Source of the DNA: Phylloscopus collybita
Taxonomy: Eukaryota > Chordata > Aves > Passeriformes > Phylloscopidae
Direction: 5' to 3'
Length of the DNA stretch: 64,000 bases
Assembly: GCA_027886175.1 (NCBI GenBank)
Contig: JAJNNQ010000019.1
Span: 13,936,501 to 14,000,500 of the forward strand
The translations under genes and the position numbers were made by a program. Below, one piece after another: positions 34,546 to 47,576 of this stretch (positions within the stretch are counted from its first letter, which is position 1; every line of letters begins with the position of its first letter). The notes below the pieces were generated by a model that saw only the letters and a list, made by a program, of their open reading frames with translations, was not told where the DNA came from and did not search any database.

Positions 34546-37500
34546 GTTTTTGATATCGGTAGAGAACACTGCATAGGCTTTTCCCATTATAGCTGACACT
34601 GCTACTATCTCCTCGTGGAGCTCTCAACCAAAACATCTCCTTTTCCTTGTCCATGGGCATCTGCTTGTGCCCTTTCTCCATTCCCTGTGCTCACTTCCCT
34701 TGGCTATTTATATTTGCAGGGTTCAACTCCCTAATCAACATCTCTGTTGCCTCTTTCTTCTTGTAATTATTATTATATTTGTAGTTATTATTATATTTGA
34801 GACTCGAGAGCAATCTTCATGTTTTATGTGAGGTATAATGGTGAAAAAAAAAACCCACCTATTTGTGCCTCAAAGACTCTGGAGCCACTGAATGAAAAGG
34901 TGACATGATCAGGGGAAAGATTCAGCTGGGCTCTGCATGGTGTTAAACTAAGCACCATTTTATGGCTCTCTTTAAAATATTATAAGGCAACTAGGAAAAA
35001 AAAATAGAAAAAGAAACCCTAATGCATGGATGCTGTGGGATAAATTGTGCCCTTGTTTGCTTCATCCTCCCCCCTCCCCCCTGGGTTTCAAACATCACTC
35101 AGGAGCAAGCTTCTATTATTAGGCAAAACTCCCTCTGATACTTCAGGAGGCATTTCCCCCCTTTTCTGTAAGAAAAGAGGGAATATGATGGCAGGAACAT
35201 AATTATGAGCTCTCTCAACCAAACCTGGACTGGCTGATTTGCACTCAGCCCCTCTGATGGGAAGCAAGTGAACAGTGCTCTGGAGCTGTAATTATTATTA
35301 TCAGTCACTCTTCACGGCGACAACAAATAATTATTTTTAAAAGGCATGAAAACAGAATTAACCCTTTCCTCAGACATCCCCTCTCTGAAGTGACATGGTT
35401 GGTGTTGCAGTTCTGGGCTGTGGAGCTGCTGTTTCAGTCGGTTTTCTCCTGTTAAAATACCCTGGGCTGCACTGAGAGGGCAATTTTCAGCAGGGAGTGG
35501 TGATTTGGAGATTGCCAAGGGTGGTTGGGCAGAGCCCAGATTTCAGAATTTTGCTCAAGAGGATTTTTTTTATTTTAGCAATCAGGCCTTTTCCAGGTAC
35601 TTCAGAACTGAGTCTCAGGTTCTGGTGATGTCCTTGGCTTCACAGTGAAGAGATTTATTGAAATTTCGACACAGGCTTCAGAGAGGAAAGGTTTATTGAG
35701 TTTTCAATAATAATAATAATAAAAAAAAAATTGTTTCAGGAACCAGCCTTAGATCCACCCAGTCCCATGTGGGGTAGGAGCTGTGGCAGTGGCATCAGGA
35801 GCACGGCCAGAGATCCTGAACCCAGCTGGGCCTGTAGCTCCTGCCCTGCACCCCACAACCCTCACCCCACCCCGACCTGCACCTCCAGCCCTGAAATGTC
35901 ACTGTCCCCAGGTGGAGGGAGCCTGGCAGGTGCTTCTGCCCTGCTGGGACACTGACCCAGCGTGGGAACACCAAAGGGTGGCAGGGCCAGGCCGGACCTG
36001 GGGAGCAGCCGGCGCTGGAGCCTCCCCTGTGGCACGGCAGGGTTAAAGCCTTGGCCAGGCCAAAGCTGTGGTTTCATTCACTGCTTTGTGCCTCTGCTGT
36101 GTTCTGAGACAGGCACGGATGGAGCTGGATGGTAGGGGGGGCTGTAGCCCCTCTTTTGGGATTTCTCAGTGCTGCCTTCAGCTCTATCTCATCCCCCCTA
36201 GGCCGGGGCTGCTGCTCCCCTGCCAGGGGGGTGCAGTTCAGCCCTGGTACCCCAGAGTTAAACCAGGTCAGGGGCAAAATCAGGGATGCAGGATCAGAGG
36301 CACGTAAATCTTACAGCCTGAAAGATCTCACAGCCTTTATTCAGTGCGGGACAAATCCATCAGGGCTGTCTGAACAGAGAGGGAAACGGGGCAGGGAGGA
36401 ATCTCCAGCCTCGTCTGCATCCCTACAGGAGCTGGAAGCCTTTATCATCCCTTATCAGCCTCAGCCCCTCCTGACCACTGCAGTGCAGCCTGCCAGCTTC
36501 CCTTGGGCTCTGTCTGAGCCTGGCAGGAGGCATCACCCCCAGGAACACCCTGAGAGCTCAGGGGTGCCGTGGCCAAACCTCCCAGGAGGGGACACAGCCT
36601 GGCAGCCGGGGGGGAAGAAGGCAGCAAGCAACAAGAGCACGATTTTTAACGAGTGCAGTCTGTGGCCAGGGTCTGTAGGAAATCTGTTTGCAATCATCCT
36701 CTGCTAAAGACAAATGACAAGCTGTTTCCCAGGCACAAGCCTCTGCCTTCCCTCTCTGGAATGCCAAGACAATTATTCGTGGCATTATTATTTTTCCCCC
36801 TCGCTTGCTTTCCTTTCCTCCAAGGGTCTCCCACACACGTGGAAACCCAAGGCAGTGACAGTGGCAGGAGTTAATAAACCCAGCGTTGCACTGTGAAATA
36901 TCAACAAGCTGCAAGGCAGGGAGGAGAGCAGGGCCTCCCCACTGCTCAGCAATGCTTTGATTCAAGCTGAAGCCAGGGAAGGCAAGGCAGGGAGATTTGC
37001 AGTCTCCAAGCAGCCCCTTGTGTTGTTACCTTGCCCTGTTTTTGTGGCACAGCACGTTGTACATCCCCAGGGCTCCCCAGGCCCCACACGCAGTGACAGG
37101 GGGGTATTAGAGCTGACATGGTGAGGAGCAAGAGATGAGCAAGGGGACAGCAAAACAGGCATTTAATTTTCTGAGTGACTGCTCCTCAGCTGGCTTTACA
37201 CACTTGTAAAGCAGCAGCCTTGCTCCTCCCATCAGTGCCCAAGTCAGGTCTGTGTCCACTCACCACCCTGAACATTCAGGTCTGTGAGTTCAGAATTCAG
37301 CTGCCATTTGCTGCTCCTGGAGAACCCCCTCCCGTGAGGGGTGGAAACCTGGGGACTGCAGGAGTCAGGAGTGGTGTGAGCTCACCTTCCAGGTATCCCT
37401 GAGTGCCCCACACCCATGAGATGTGACCAAAAGGGAAGGTGGACACCCAGCCCAGGGCATGCTGAGGCACAAGAGCTCTGTGGACATCTCTGAACAGCAG

Positions 37501-40034
37501 CAGCAGCAGCCTTGCCTGTGCAGTCTCCTTTTTACTCCTGATCAATCCACAGCCACCCACCCACTCAGGAAGGGAATGGTAAATCAAAACTGTGGAGTGA
37601 TGCAGGGTTAGTTCTCTTCCTTTGTGCAAGGGCTGAGATTAAAGCCAGCTGCAGTCACTGCACCATTCCCTTCCTGCCTCCCTTCTACCTCCCCATGCTC
37701 ATCTAAGCACAGAGTGTGTGCACACAGCAAGACAAAAGCTTTTAACCTGTAATACCCTGAGAGTGAGAACTGTCACCTCTGCTCAGGAAAAAAAAAAGAA
37801 ATATATGGAAATGCTGCACCTGACACACAGCTCTGAAAGCAACCCCAAATGATGGGATGGGAATAATGGAGTGGGATAAAGCAGGTGGGTGGCAGGATAG
37901 ACACCCAGATAAATTGGTAAACCAGGCTCTGTGTCTCCAGCTGCAGTCAGGCAATTCTCTCTCAGAGAAACAAAAAGCAGCAATTCAAATTATCGTGGAG
38001 GATCGAAGTTTCTGTCAATAGAACGAGCAGATTCTGGGATTCTGTGAAGCACAGTGAGATCTGGCATGAATCCCTCCCCTCACCCAGGATAGCCCAGCTC
38101 CCTGCTGGATCCAGGGCTTCATTCATCCTTCTGAGATGCTCAGCTCTGCACTGGCTGGGCACCATCAGCTCTTCCAAAACTGATTGACATGGCCCATCCG
38201 GGCCAGGATTTGAAAGGAATGCTGCCTCCTTGCAGGCAGGGAGCAGATTGCTTGTCAAGTGTTCCTGCAGGGGATGGGGATGCTTTGAGAACCTGACCAC
38301 AAATGACACAAGAGGAGCAGCTGGTGGCTGGCCACTTACAAACAGGATCCTAACCCTTGCAAAAACCTGGATTAGGCATTTGAGGGGGTCTGTAATCAAC
38401 ATCATCTCTTGACCTGGGACTTTGGGGTTTTCTTGCACACATCACCACAAAGAAATATCTTCTCTGCCTTCAGTTTTTGGCACCAGAACCTCCATGCCCA
38501 CCTCACTGACTGCAGTGAGGGTCTGTTCTCACTCTCATCCCACTGAAAATAACAGGGCTGCTTGCAAGAAAAGCCTTTAAACTCAGTGATCTTACCCATT
38601 TGCAACGCAGGGCACACGTGGGCATCTCAGATGAAGCCTTAACCCCCAATAATGTAATTGTTTCTTTCCCCAAATTACTGGTTTACACAGAGGAAGGAAA
38701 ATTTACATGGAGAGAGAAAATAGGAACAGGTTATTGGGGGTGGGAGCGAGAAGGGAAGGCAAGCTAGGCACAGAACAGGCCAGCTATTTTTCCTCCTTTC
38801 TTTCACAAATCCCTGCCAATATGCTGGCTGTGCCATCTGGCACCCGTGATAAATTTGCCTATGTGTAATTGCAAGCTGCAGAGAATTTCAGAGGGGTTGG
38901 AAATTTCTCTGTCTAGGTTCTCTGTGTAGCCATTATCATTTTAATCGTTGAACACAGGAAAGGGAAATTTTCTTTTTCTCACTCTCTCCTGAAATGCAAA
39001 AAGCTCTTCAGCCACTCCCTGTCTTCCTCATTTAGGTTTTGTTTCATTTGAGCAGCCAAGCCAAGGTGATGTTAGCTCCCCACCCCATCCTCCATGAATA
39101 TTTCATGTAATTTCAGAACTATAATTTTAGTGAGACAGAGAACATAACATTAATCTATTTCTAAACAAATTCCCCACCATTACAATTCCCCATTTGTAAA
39201 TGAGTTTTAAACTTCGAATTTACATTTCGACTTTTCTCCCTTTCTTTTGCTCTGCATCTTCTTTACACATTTCATTTTGAGTGACAAACCCTCATCAAGC
39301 AGCTTCACTCCTATTTCTAACTATTTAAGCTAGTTTCTGCTATTCATGTATTATTTTTGCATTTCTGGCACAGGAGACTTTCTTTCCTCAGTGAAATAAA
39401 GCAGAGATTCAAAGGAGGCCTTGCCAAATCCTTTTCCATATGGATGCTTGCTGAGATGTTTTTTTCCTTCCTAGAATTTACCCAGATAAAAGATAAAGAT
39501 TTTCTTAATCCTTAGGTCAGGTGAAGGAGGCAGATGGGATGCAATTTAGGGATTTTTGTGCCCTGGAGAAGAGCTGGACCTCACAAAGCTCTTCCACACC
39601 CAGCAGCTGCCAGGGGATGCTCCATTTCCCATTGTTTGGCCTCGGTGTCCCTGAGCTCATCCCGCAGCCCCAGGTGGTGCCTGTCCCATCCCAGCACACC
39701 TCCAGTGGATGCTGGTGAACAGATCAGTCCTGCACCACCTGCCAGTCTGGGCCATGCCAGGAAAATCCTCCCCAAGCCAGCTCTGGATGCCTTCCAGGAC
39801 TGGTGGGCAAAAGGGCAGGACAGCAGGGGGACAGAGGCACAGCCAAGCCAGGCCCTGCTGCTCCCCCAGCCACGGGAGGGGCTGTTCCACTGACCCCCTT
39901 CCCTGGGGAATTCCCTGCCCAAATCCACAGCCAGGGATGCTGCCCTGTCCCACGGAGCCTCTGCTCCTTTCTGTGTGTGGAAGCAGACCAGGGCTGCTCT
40001 CAGTGTGCTCCTGGCTGGTGCCACCTCCCAGCTC
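34546..40034. other. Long unique stretch
   Basis: No gene is recognised. Simple sequence includes an AAT run ending in poly-A (35706-35731) and five CAG units (37495-37509). 38630-39400 is AT-rich and free of repeats. Frames of up to about 190 codons near 36.1-36.7 kb match no family I know. Confidence 0.45.
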
Positions 40035-40300
40035 CTGGGCTGCAGCAGGGACAAGGATCAGAGCAGGGGGACAGGGAACACTCAGCACACAGAGACACCC
40101 GGGAGGAAGGACTTCTCCTCAGTGCAGAGACCAAGCACTGGAACAGATCCCAGAGAGGGGATGGAGTCTCCTCCCTGGGGATGTTCCAGAGCTGTCTGCA
40201 CGCGCTGCTGTGTGCCCTGGGATGGCCCTGCTGGAGCAGGGAGGTGGCACCAGTGACACACTCTGGCCCCTTCCAGCCTGAGCCACCCTGGCATTCTGAG
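40035..40300 (+). mobile_element. CR1 LINE 3' fragment
   Basis: Plus-strand CR1 of the type whose end reads through GGAAGGACTTCTCCTCAGTG, AGCACTGGAACAGATCCCAG, TGGAGTCTCCTCCCTGGGGA, CCTGCTGGAGCAGGGAGGTG and a CCCTTCCAGCCTGAGCCACC terminus ending CATTCTGAG. Diverged and 5'-truncated. Frames overlapping it are by-products. Confidence 0.8.
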
Positions 40301-41002
40301 TGAGCTGCAGAGTGTGTGGGGCAGAAGCTGTGTGTAGACTGTCCAAGAAGAGCAATTAAATGCATTTAGTGCAGAGAACAGGGTATCCTGGGAGGAGGGA
40401 TGTGCCAGTGACAGGTCTGTAACCACTGGGCTGCTGCTGTGCTACAAACCCTGTCCCAGCAGCAGGTCACAGCCAGCCTCCCATCTTTGCCTGCCTGGGC
40501 TCATCTGGCTGCTCTTTGGGCTACTCCAGTGAAGATGAGCTCATTTAAATAGTAGGTCCCAGCTAAATTAATGTGTTTTAATGGAAGGTCATTAAGCAGT
40601 GACCACACCAGCAGCTCAGACACAGCCAAAGGGCACTGGGACCAGGTGGCAGATGGTGGGGACACTTTCCAGCCTTCACAGTCGGTGCCAGAAGAAGACC
40701 TGTGTCCAACAGCGTCAGTCCCAGCTGCTCAGGGAGGTGCTTCAGATCCAGGGCTGCTTTTGCTCAAAACCTTCCCTCAATATCTGACTGCACCAACACT
40801 TTCCTTGCTTTCTCAATGTGGATGTGCAGAGAAAGAAATGCTAAATGCCTTCCTGTGGAATGGTTTTGGTGTTGAGGAGGAAAAAGCCTGAGGAGGAGGG
40901 AGGGTCGAATTTTCCAGGGAAGCCAAGGCTGTGTTGTGAGGCCTGGAGAAAACTGGGAAACGCTTGGGAAGGCTGAGCTGGAACAGAGACTGGGCAGAGC
41001 TG
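40301..41002. other. Unique non-coding stretch
   Basis: Nothing recognised. Confidence 0.5.
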
Positions 41003-41395
41003 GTGAATAAAGCAGATATTTATTGAAAGGCCTCTAGGACACACCTTGGGCAGGACAGGAGCTTGACCAGCACCCAAGGTGGACCCACAATGGTCACAAA
41101 ATGGACAAATGGTCACAAAGTCTTACATTTTTATAAGTTTTGGTCCATTTGCATATTGGGGTTTAATTGCCCAATTACAGCTCCAGGCTGTGAGGTCCCA
41201 TCCTTCTTGTTCCTCCCTCCAGCCACCCTTGTTTGTGCTGTTGGGCTGAAAGTTGTCCTTGGTGTGCAGCAGGAACAGGATTTGTTTTGTGTCCCTGCTC
41301 TGTGCAGAGCTGAGTGACGCTGAATGTGAGGCTGAGAGCTGCACCCTGGGCAGCACAGAGCCTGAAAAACATCAAAGCTCAAACTTAAGGCATCA
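41003..41395 (-). mobile_element. LTR-like element, family C, copy 1
   Basis: This shares its order of words with 50210-50635: TATTTATTGAA, AATGGACAA, a TTATAAGTTTTGGTCCATTT then GCATATTGGGG block, CAATTACAGCTCCAG, GTTGTCCTTGG, and a TAAGGCATCA end. On the minus strand AATAAA sits near one end, as expected for an LTR poly(A) signal. The left side appears truncated compared with the other copy. I recall this as a common passerine LTR family, but I cannot name it and no convincing target duplication is visible. Confidence 0.65.
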
Positions 41396-44300
41396 AGGTG
41401 AGGAGGAAAAGAGAGAGGAAAAGGAGTGAGAATTGTGTGAGGGGCACAGCTGTGCAAAGGCCTGGGCAGTGCAGGGAGCTCCCATCCCTGGGCTGCCTCT
41501 GTGGAATCTGTTTGAAGTGGAGGCATCTCCCCTGCTCCTGATCTCTCCCAGCAAACCCTGAGCCTCGGGGAACACACTCAGAAATTATCACACAACTTCT
41601 GTGGGGGAAAAGTCAGTGTCTAGTTCAAACAATGTCACTGTCTCCCTGCTGATAAAACAGCCACAGAAGTCAGGAATGGTTTAACAACCTCCTTTCTCAC
41701 AAGTTCCCAACCATCAAATTTCAAGGGTTGCTCCTTTGATCTCAGAAGTACCAGAAAGATTTTTTTTTCTTCCTTCCTTTCCCATTTTTATTTAAATTTC
41801 CCTAGCCTGCTGAGGCTCAGTACCTGATCCTGCATAGCCCAGAAGACTTCTGCTGCTCTGGTGAGGTTTTGTGTCTAGTCCCTCATTATTTGGGTCTTGC
41901 AGAAGAGGGAAGGGAAAGGAAAGATGGGAAGGAAGTCTGAGCATCTCACTAAGTGAAAAGGAGAAATCTCAGAGGGGAAAAAAAGAAAATGGTACAGTTT
42001 GTAATTGTTTTTGTTCTTCAATCACTGAGGAAATAAATTGCTGTAGGGGAAAAAAAAAAAAGAAAAAAAGAGTCTTTGAACCTCCAAAGCAGAAGAGAGC
42101 CAATAAAGGCACTGCATTGCTTTGAAAAGCAGCCCCTTTCCCTCAGCCTATTTCCACTCCTTCTCATTAGTTCAGATAACTCTCGGAAGGCTAATTCATT
42201 AGGCTCTTCCAGGATTATTTCCCTTCAAACAGCTGCTGAGAAAATAGAAATAACCTCCCTGTGGCTGATGGAGCCCACGACTGCTGCTGCCAACCAAACA
42301 CCTCCCGTGGGGAGTGCCAGGGCCCAGCCCCAGGGGGCTGCTTGATGTTCAGGAGAACAGAGGGAATGAGGGCAGGAAACCTGGTTTGGGCTCAGTTTTG
42401 TGGCTGGGATTTATTTCATTTCTAATTGGTGGTTTCAGGGAGGATCCGTGCCTGGCTGAGAGCAGAGAACGGTCTCTGCCGGCAGCGCTGGGAAAGGTTC
42501 CTGGAGGGGGAGGTTTAAATGGATCCTGAGCAATGAGGGGGTTCCCTTCTTCTTTTTCCCCTTCTTTGAGCAGCATCTCAGTAACTGTGAGTGGCATTTT
42601 GCTGGCTGGGAATGGCCATTTCCCAGTGGCTCCTTCCCAGTCCTTCTGATCCCTTGATAACCAGGGAGAGGTCACTTGGTGGGTTGAGTCCACCTCCCAG
42701 ACAAGGGCCTCACTTAATGCAGAGCAGGAGAAAAGTGGGGATTTAAAGCACCCCTTTTAAAGCCTTTTTCTTTCTCTTTCTGAACCTGAAAACTGAGTCA
42801 AAAAGGCTTTTCTGCAACCCAACACAGAGCAATGAGAGTGATGGGAACTGCAGTGGGTTTCTCACCTCCTAGGACTGCAGCAGGTTTTATGGTAAGAGAA
42901 AGGGCAGAGAAACCCAGAAAGCAACTCCATTGTCTTGCAGTTTATTGCTGGTCTGTATAGAAACCCTCAATCCTGGCAGCAACACAGGAGAAATGAGGTG
43001 ATTTATATATTTACACACGAAATGAGGTGATTTGTTCAATAGGTCTTTTTAATTCAAGGGGACATGGCCCACGGGGGGATCCAGCCATGGTTTTCCCTCA
43101 GCCAGGCTCTGCCTGCCTCAGTGCCACCACCTGTGGAAACAAAGCAGAGGGGAAAACACCGTGCTGTGAGTTAGCAGAGGCATGGATAAAGCTCTTGGAA
43201 CAGGAAAAGTGCTGCTCATGGATTTCCTCTTACACCTGCTGGGTTCTCCATGTGCAGGAGCCCCCTGGCACAGCCCAGGGCTGGGTGACACAGGTGGCTC
43301 AGGACAAGCCAAAATCTTGTGTTCCATTGGGGCTGGGAATCATTCCTCTGCAGCTCCTTCTCACTTTTCCACCCCATTTTCTTGCCTTCTCCCTGGTGAG
43401 ATCATCCAAACCCAAGCCACATGGAAAGATCTCGTGGCTGTGCAAATGCCAAGAGCTTTTTGTGCCACACTTGCCAGCCCTTCATGGGGTTGCTGGTGCT
43501 CCAGTGCATTCTGTGAAAGCTGTTTCCAGCTCTTTTCTGGCTGGAAAGACAAATTATCACACAAGACAAATTATCAAGGATCCAAAATAGCACAAAAGGT
43601 GACACTTGATATTCATTAGCCAGCCAGATATTTCATCATGATCCCACATACCTTCTACCTATTTAAGGATGCAGAATCACACACATTCACATTCCCAAGC
43701 TTCTCCAGGCTTTTGTGGTCATAACCCAACAACCAGAGCATCCAAGAACTGGAATATCTTCCTTCTCCCTCCCTTCCACTGTCCATTCATCCCCCCCTCT
43801 TCCCAAAAAGATAAAAATAACCCACCACGTGAGCTGCAATTTGCTGTGAGGTTTCCAGCAGCTCTGGGATGTGTGGAAGGCAGCCAGGTAGCCTAGCAAC
43901 AGGGTGCAGCTCTTTGAGGCTGGTCCAGACAAAAAGGAGAGAAGCATTGATTTTCCTGGGGGTGGGGGCAGTGGCAGCAGGACAGGCAGAGCTCTCCATC
44001 CATGCCCAAAAATCAGGATTTACCCAGGGTTGCTGCTGCATTGCTGTCTCCATCCTGCTGCCAGTTTTCTGTGGAACAGAGGGATTTTCAGCTTGTTCTC
44101 GTGAATTTTGGGGTGTTGATGTGCTCGAGGGGTGGGGGAGCAAGACCTGAAAGGTGTCAGGACTGGGGAGGAGAGGGTTACAGTGACAGAAAAGTGCCTG
44201 TGTTGTCACAGCATCTTGTCACTGTCCCTGTGTGCTCCGTGTCAGCAGGACACTTTGTCTCCAATCCCATCCCTCACACACACAAAGCAAAGGTTCAGTG

Positions 44301-46985
44301 GTGACCAGCGGGAACCCCCTGCAATTTATGGAATGGATGGGAAAAAAAAAATCCACGGGGCTTTTGCTGGAAGCTTCAGTGGTGCTTCCTCCTTGCGTGG
44401 CTCCCTGATGGGGCTGCTCTTCCAGCTCCTCCCTGCCCCTCAAACCATTCCTGGCCCTTCCAAATGCTCTGCTCTTCCAGCCTGCCCTCCCCCTCAGCCC
44501 GGGCAGGGGAGGAAGGCAGGAGCCTTTCCTCTCACCTGGAGGCAACAGTTTGATCTCCCCAGGTCTTCCCCTTTTGCCATTTTTCAAGGAGAAGCAATGA
44601 GATCTCCCTCAGTTCCTGAGACATTCTGTGAGGCAGACATGAGGAGCACCTCTCAAAATGCAAAGCATGGCCATGATTTATTTAACAGCTTCTCCACCCC
44701 AGTCCTCAGCCTCGTCACTACCTGGACTGACAACTGTGCTGGATGCAATCCCTGAAATGAGCCTGAGCTCCCCCTGGCAGGGAGAGCAAAGCCTGGCCCC
44801 AGGGGAGGAATTTTGGCACACCAGGAAAAGGCTGGGCCTGTTCAAAGGAGGCACCTTTGTGTGGATCTGCCCCGGGAGGGCAGGGGCTGGTGGTGACAGA
44901 GCCCTTCCCTTGCACTGCACAAACCACAGCCCAAATCTGCCCCAGGAGAGAGGGAGGGACGTGGACAAAGCAGCAAAAACCGTGACACGGCCCAGGATTC
45001 CAAACCAGGGAGTTTGATCCCTTTTCCAGACAGATTGGGCCATTTATTGTGTTTGCTGTCAATTCAAACAGCCTAAGGCTTCACTACCAGGATCAATAAG
45101 GGGCCTCTTCCCTCCTGTCCTTACTGTGACCAGTTTTACTCTCATCTAAATGCAGATCTATTTCCAGTCCAAGATAAAAAGGCCAAGAGGAGTCCATGGA
45201 TGAGGTACAGGTGGCTGATTCCCTAATGCCAGTGCTATTAATAACCCTCCCCATCAGCCAGGGCACTTTGGAGCTGAATCCCAGTGAACAGGATGAGAGG
45301 TCTTTTAAATGATCTATACACTCCCCAGCAGGGACTCCCTGGCATTGATCTGGAAAGATGGGCATTTCATTTCCGTAATTTGTCTCAGGTTTCCCTCCAA
45401 GTTCTCTAGATGTGTTTGCAGGCAGCTCTCATCCGTATTCCAAAATGCTCCTCAGCCCGGAGAGGAGAATTTGAAGCAGCTTGGTGTTTGTGTGTGCATG
45501 TGTTGTGTTGAGTGGCCTCAGCCCAAATCTCTCAGTGCAGGCTGCTGGCTCAGAGATAAGCACAAACTGCACCTGGATACATTTCTCCACATCACTGTTA
45601 GCACAGCAGAGCAGGTCCCTGTGGACAGGTGGCATACCCTGGGACAAGCGAGTGACACAGAGACTCAGCCCTCATCTCTGCCTCCATCTCCTTCCTCCTC
45701 AACTCCTTCTCTCTGCCACTGTTGAATAGAAATGCTGCAGTTCTCCACATAAATATCCAGTGCTGTGCCCTCCTCGTGTGAGCCACCCTCTGAAGGAGCA
45801 AACTCACCTCTCCTGACCTGTGGAATGGCCTCACATATTTCGTAAGAAGAGCCCAAAAAAAGCACTGAAGCAAACAGCCCTTCAATCCCTTTCACCCTGA
45901 TTTCACATCAGATTTTAGGTCTGAAATGTCATCAAGTTAAGCATATAATGGTAAAACCAGGTCCCAAGGCAGCAAAGCATTTAAGCATGAGCTCTCATTT
46001 AAGCATCTGAGGAATCTCACTGGCTGTGTGCAGGAAGAGAGTTTTGGTGAGGAAAAATTGTATTGTTCTTGCCAGACTGGGGAGCTGGCAGCCCAAAATG
46101 TCACTGTGTAAACCTAAACCAATCAGGGTAATTCAGGCATAAATCATCACCTTTAAACCTTTATAGGGGGAATTATCCAATTATATGGCTGTATTAGCAC
46201 TTTGCTCCTGCCAATATGCCTGAAAGTGCCCAAAATCCAGGTGTTTCATCTTTTACTCTTTGTGCCAACATTAACACCCAGTGATGTTGGCACTCTGCAT
46301 CCCTCTGTACCTGCTGGCTGGTCGATTTTGCTGCAGCAGATCCCTGAGTAAATTTGCACCTTGATTCCCAGGAGATGGAGACTGAAATGCATTTCAGTGC
46401 TTTGCCTTTCCCATTTTTATTCCTCCAGCAATCTGTCTGGAGAGTCCCTGCAAGGCTGCCCTGGAAGTTTGGTGCAGTCAATGAACATTTCCAGTCTCTC
46501 TGCCTCAGCCCCTCCCAAAAAGGAGGACAGAGGTGGCCCAGGGGGGTTTCCTGACCATTTCTACATCAGCAATATCACCTGGAGCCAGGAGAAACCCCAG
46601 TGGTTCCTCCATCCCAGCCCCTGTGAGGACTCTGTGCTTGGACAGCCTCAGCAGCCCCAGGGAGCTCCTGTCCTCACCTCACCCCAGCACAAAGGGGCTT
46701 CACCTGGGGGGGTTTGACATTCCCCTGCCACCTCCAGCAGGCCAGATTTGCTGTCTGGCTGTGTTTGCTGAGCCCCTTTGAGCACTTCTGCTTCCCCCTC
46801 CTCCTGTCTGAGCCCTTGGGTCACTCAGAGCCCCGTGGCCAGCTCGGGTCCCTGACACACATTGGCCACCAGCTACACATAAAGGCACCAGATCTGCTTC
46901 TCTGCAAGGGATTAATGTGCTTCCAGAAGAATGTCAAATCCATCTTTTGTTCTGCTCCACTTGGTGCACATGTGCTTTTGTAGGG
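41396..46985. other. Long unique stretch
   Basis: No gene is recognised. There are A-rich tracts near 42050-42069, and a perfect 15-bp direct repeat GAAATGAGGTGATTT at 42990-43004 and 43019-43033. Several frames of about 120-207 codons at 43-45 kb overlap on both strands and match nothing I know. Confidence 0.45.
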
Positions 46986-46988
46986 CTT

Positions 46989-47150
46989 TATATATATATA
47001 TAAAAAGACAACCCAAGAAATAAATTTAAAAAATAAAAGAAACACCAAAAAAAACCACCCAAACCCCCACAAACAAACAAACAAAAACACCAACAAAAAC
47101 CACAAAAGAAAAACAAACAAACCAACCAAAACCAAAACCAAACCCCAAAC
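46989..47150 (+). repeat. A/C-rich simple tract
   Basis: Begins with a short TATATA run, then about 110 bp of AAAC, AACC and CAAAAAC units. Almost free of G and T after position 47035. Confidence 0.9.
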
Positions 47151-47293
47151 CAGCAGGGGAGGGGGAGGAAAGGAGCCAGATTGTTCTGCTGTTGCCTGGA
47201 ATTATCTCTCCTCGACTTTCTGGAGGGTGGAGTGGAGGCAGCAGTGAATTTCTGTGGCTGGTGCAGCCCTCACCCTGCCTTGAGTCAGATGTT

Positions 47294-47326
47294 AATAATT
47301 ATTTAATAATTATTTAATAATTATTT
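47294..47326 (+). repeat. Three 11-bp AT-rich tandem units
   Basis: TAATAATTATT repeated three times in a row, just before the G/T-rich tract. Confidence 0.85.
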
Positions 47327-47346
47327 AGCAGTTGAGTGTACAGAGA

Positions 47347-47576
47347 AAGGAGTTTGTTTTTTGTGGTGGGTTTTTTTTTTGTGTGGGTTTTTTTGGTGTT
47401 TTTTGTTGTTGTTGTTGTTTTGGTTTTTGGTGGTTTCCTGTTTGTTTGTTTTTGTTTTTGTTTTGGGGTTTTTTGTTGTTTTTTGTTTGGTTGGGTTGGT
47501 TTGGGTTTTTTGGTGGTTTTTTTTGTTGTTTTGTTTGTTTGTTTGTTTGTTTGTTTTTAAATTTTTGGGGGGGGGG
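47347..47576 (+). repeat. G/T-rich simple tract
   Basis: About 230 bp of GTTT, GGTTTT and GTTGTT units, ending in a G run. It is roughly complementary in composition to the A/C-rich tract 200 bp upstream. The frames through it encode Phe/Val/Cys-rich peptides that are artefacts of the repeat. Confidence 0.92.

Noticed and set aside
36129..36707. 192-codon frame with two similar short motifs (SLKDLTAFIQ, SLQELEAFII)
   Set aside because: The resemblance is short and lies in unique DNA with no other sign of duplication or coding.
41002..41401. GGTGA at both ends of the family C copy as a target duplication
   Set aside because: It would put the element's left end at ATAAAG, which is not TG and lies inside the region shared with the other copy, so the match is probably coincidence.
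44132..44755. 207-codon frame, plus neighbours of 120-190 codons at 43-45 kb
   Set aside because: Several compete on both strands, no domain is seen, and no splice structure supports any of them.
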